The translations under genes were made by a program, and so were the position numbers. Shown piece by piece: positions 63,057 through 64,000 of a stretch of DNA of 64,000 nt. The DNA is taken from positions 744,001-808,000 of the forward strand of contig NZ_CP010070.1 of NCBI RefSeq assembly GCF_000800805.1, in the 5' to 3' direction. The stretch's first letter is position 1. Each line of letters opens with the position of its first letter. This stretch comes from Candidatus Methanoplasma termitum. GTDB taxonomy: Archaea > Thermoplasmatota > Thermoplasmata > Methanomassiliicoccales > Methanomethylophilaceae. The notes under the pieces were generated by a model, which had not been told where the DNA came from, did not search any database, and was given only the letters and a program-made list of their open reading frames with translations.

Positions 63057-64000
63057 TCTTTCACCCCCAGGTAGTTGATCCTCTTTGCTTTTCCCTTCTC
63101 TACATCCCTGAATACTGAAATGAAATCGGAGACCATTGTGTCCGCTCCGCCAAGTCCATAGATGTAGTTGTACATCTTCGGCATGCTCTCGTTCTCCAGT
63201 GCTGCGGCGACGACCTCCGGGAACATCGGGCCATATGATCCGATGCTCAGGTGCTTGTCCATAACGATGACCGCTTTCTTTCCTTTCATGAGCTTTGCCA
63301 GCTCTGCGATCGGCCACGGCCTGAACATGCGGGGCATCGCTACTCCGACTTTCTTTCCTTCCTTGCGCAGCTGATCGACCGCCTCCTTCATAGTCCCGAA
63401 AGTGGATCCGAGGACGATAGCGATATATTCCGCATCATCGCACTTGTATTCCTCGACGATCTTGTACTTCCTGCCGGATATCTTCTCGAAATCGTTGAAC
63501 ACGTCCTGCGCCACCTTAGGCACATGGTGCATCGCCACGACCATCTGATATTTGTGCGGGAAGTAGAACATCGGCCCGTCCATCAGGTTGTGGGAGACCG
63601 GGTGCTTCACGTCAAGAAGCGGGTGCAGAGGCTTGAACTCTCCGACGAACTTCCTGACATCTTTCTCGTCGAGGGGAGTTATCCTCTCTATTGCATGAGT
63701 AAGTATGAATCCATCAAGATTGACCAGCACCGGCAGCTGAACACTGTGGTGTTCGGCGATCCTCGTTGCCATTATTGACAGGTCGTACGCTTCCTGAACG
63801 TTCTCGGAGAACAACGATATCCATCCGCAGTCCCTTGCGGACATTACGTCACCGTGGTCGTTGTGGATGTCGATCGGACCGCTGACCGCCCTGTTGGCGA
63901 CCGCCATTACCAATGGGACCCTCATCGAGGCCGCTATCGGCAGCATCTCCCACATGAACGCGAGTCCCTGTGAGGCCGTCGCAGTGAATGTCCTCGCCCC
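63053..64000 (-). CDS. porA: 2-oxoacid:ferredoxin oxidoreductase alpha subunit (pyruvate type), partial
   Basis: The frame is open to the window edge, so the true N terminus lies to the right. About 315 residues are seen. Segments TATASQGLAFMWEMLPIA, VANRAVSGPI and HGDVMSARD are typical of PorA domains I and II; the C-terminal region has KAVIVMDKHLSIGSYGP. It pairs with PorB by a 4-nt overlap. The gamma and delta subunits are expected further right but are outside the window. Confidence 0.92.
   Translation of the reverse strand, partial: GARTFTATASQGLAFMWEMLPIAASMRVPLVMAVANRAVSGPIDIHNDHGDVMSARDCGWISLFSENVQEAYDLSIMATRIAEHHSVQLPVLVNLDGFILTHAIERITPLDEKDVRKFVGEFKPLHPLLDVKHPVSHNLMDGPMFYFPHKYQMVVAMHHVPKVAQDVFNDFEKISGRKYKIVEEYKCDDAEYIAIVLGSTFGTMKEAVDQLRKEGKKVGVAMPRMFRPWPIAELAKLMKGKKAVIVMDKHLSIGSYGPMFPEVVAAALENESMPKMYNYIYGLGGADTMVSDFISVFRDVEKGKAKRINYLGVKE

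Overview
The window is a chromosomal segment of a euryarchaeon, most likely a methanogen of the order Methanomassiliicoccales (Thermoplasmata). The archaeal assignment rests on RNA polymerase subunit L, archaeal DnaG, archaeosine synthase ArcS, RibL and archaeal RibC, a Hef-type helicase, class V FBP aldolase/phosphatase, aspartate carbamoyltransferase with its regulatory chain, and TATA-box promoters. The order-level assignment is inference. It is supported by a complete corrin-ring pathway, large adhesin-like surface proteins, and stop-codon use: none of 55 confidently called genes ends in TAG, as expected if amber encodes pyrrolysine.

Layout. 0.1-9.1 kb: divergent anaerobic cobalamin operons. 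cbiL-F-H-C plus an ABC-2 exporter lie on the minus strand; cbiD-G-J/E/T lie on the plus strand. Together they carry every ring step from cobalt-precorrin-2 to cobyrinate. The divergent promoter region holds two copies of an imperfect palindrome TTGG-N9-CCAA, and a third copy sits at the left window edge. 9.1-18.1 kb: serine hydroxymethyltransferase, a 1115-residue beta-helix surface protein, a four-gene riboflavin/FAD cluster, a Big2 surface protein and a broken dinD. 18.4-35.8 kb: housekeeping genes: dnaG, a protease-less LonB-like ATPase, a MazG-like protein, a secreted phospholipase D-like protein, tpiA-fbp, aspS, helicase, DNA ligase, rpoL-truD and a TPR protein.

35.9-47.35 kb: a tRNA-Gly(TCC) followed by a genomic island. 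Four further copies of the tRNA 3' end (37.43, 37.60, 47.24 and 47.33 kb) indicate repeated integration at one site. The island is visibly A+T-rich. It carries an AAA ATPase, a type I restriction-modification operon (hsdM-S-R) flanked by two putative PD-(D/E)XK proteins, and unknown proteins. No integrase was recognised.

47.4-64 kb: acyl-CoA synthetase with a HTH-cupin regulator, pheA, a radical SAM protein, an unassigned structured RNA candidate (about 51.68-51.95 kb), a DUF368 transporter, arcS, four paralogous membrane proteins with a PH-like domain interrupted by a DUF4143 ATPase, a pyrB-pyrI operon, a DUF92 membrane protein and a 2-oxoacid:ferredoxin oxidoreductase (porB, partial porA) running off the right edge.

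The best candidates for undescribed biology are the structured RNA, the shared cobalamin-promoter palindrome, the serial tRNA-Gly island with its restriction operon, and the PH-protein cluster with its 41-nt promoter repeats.
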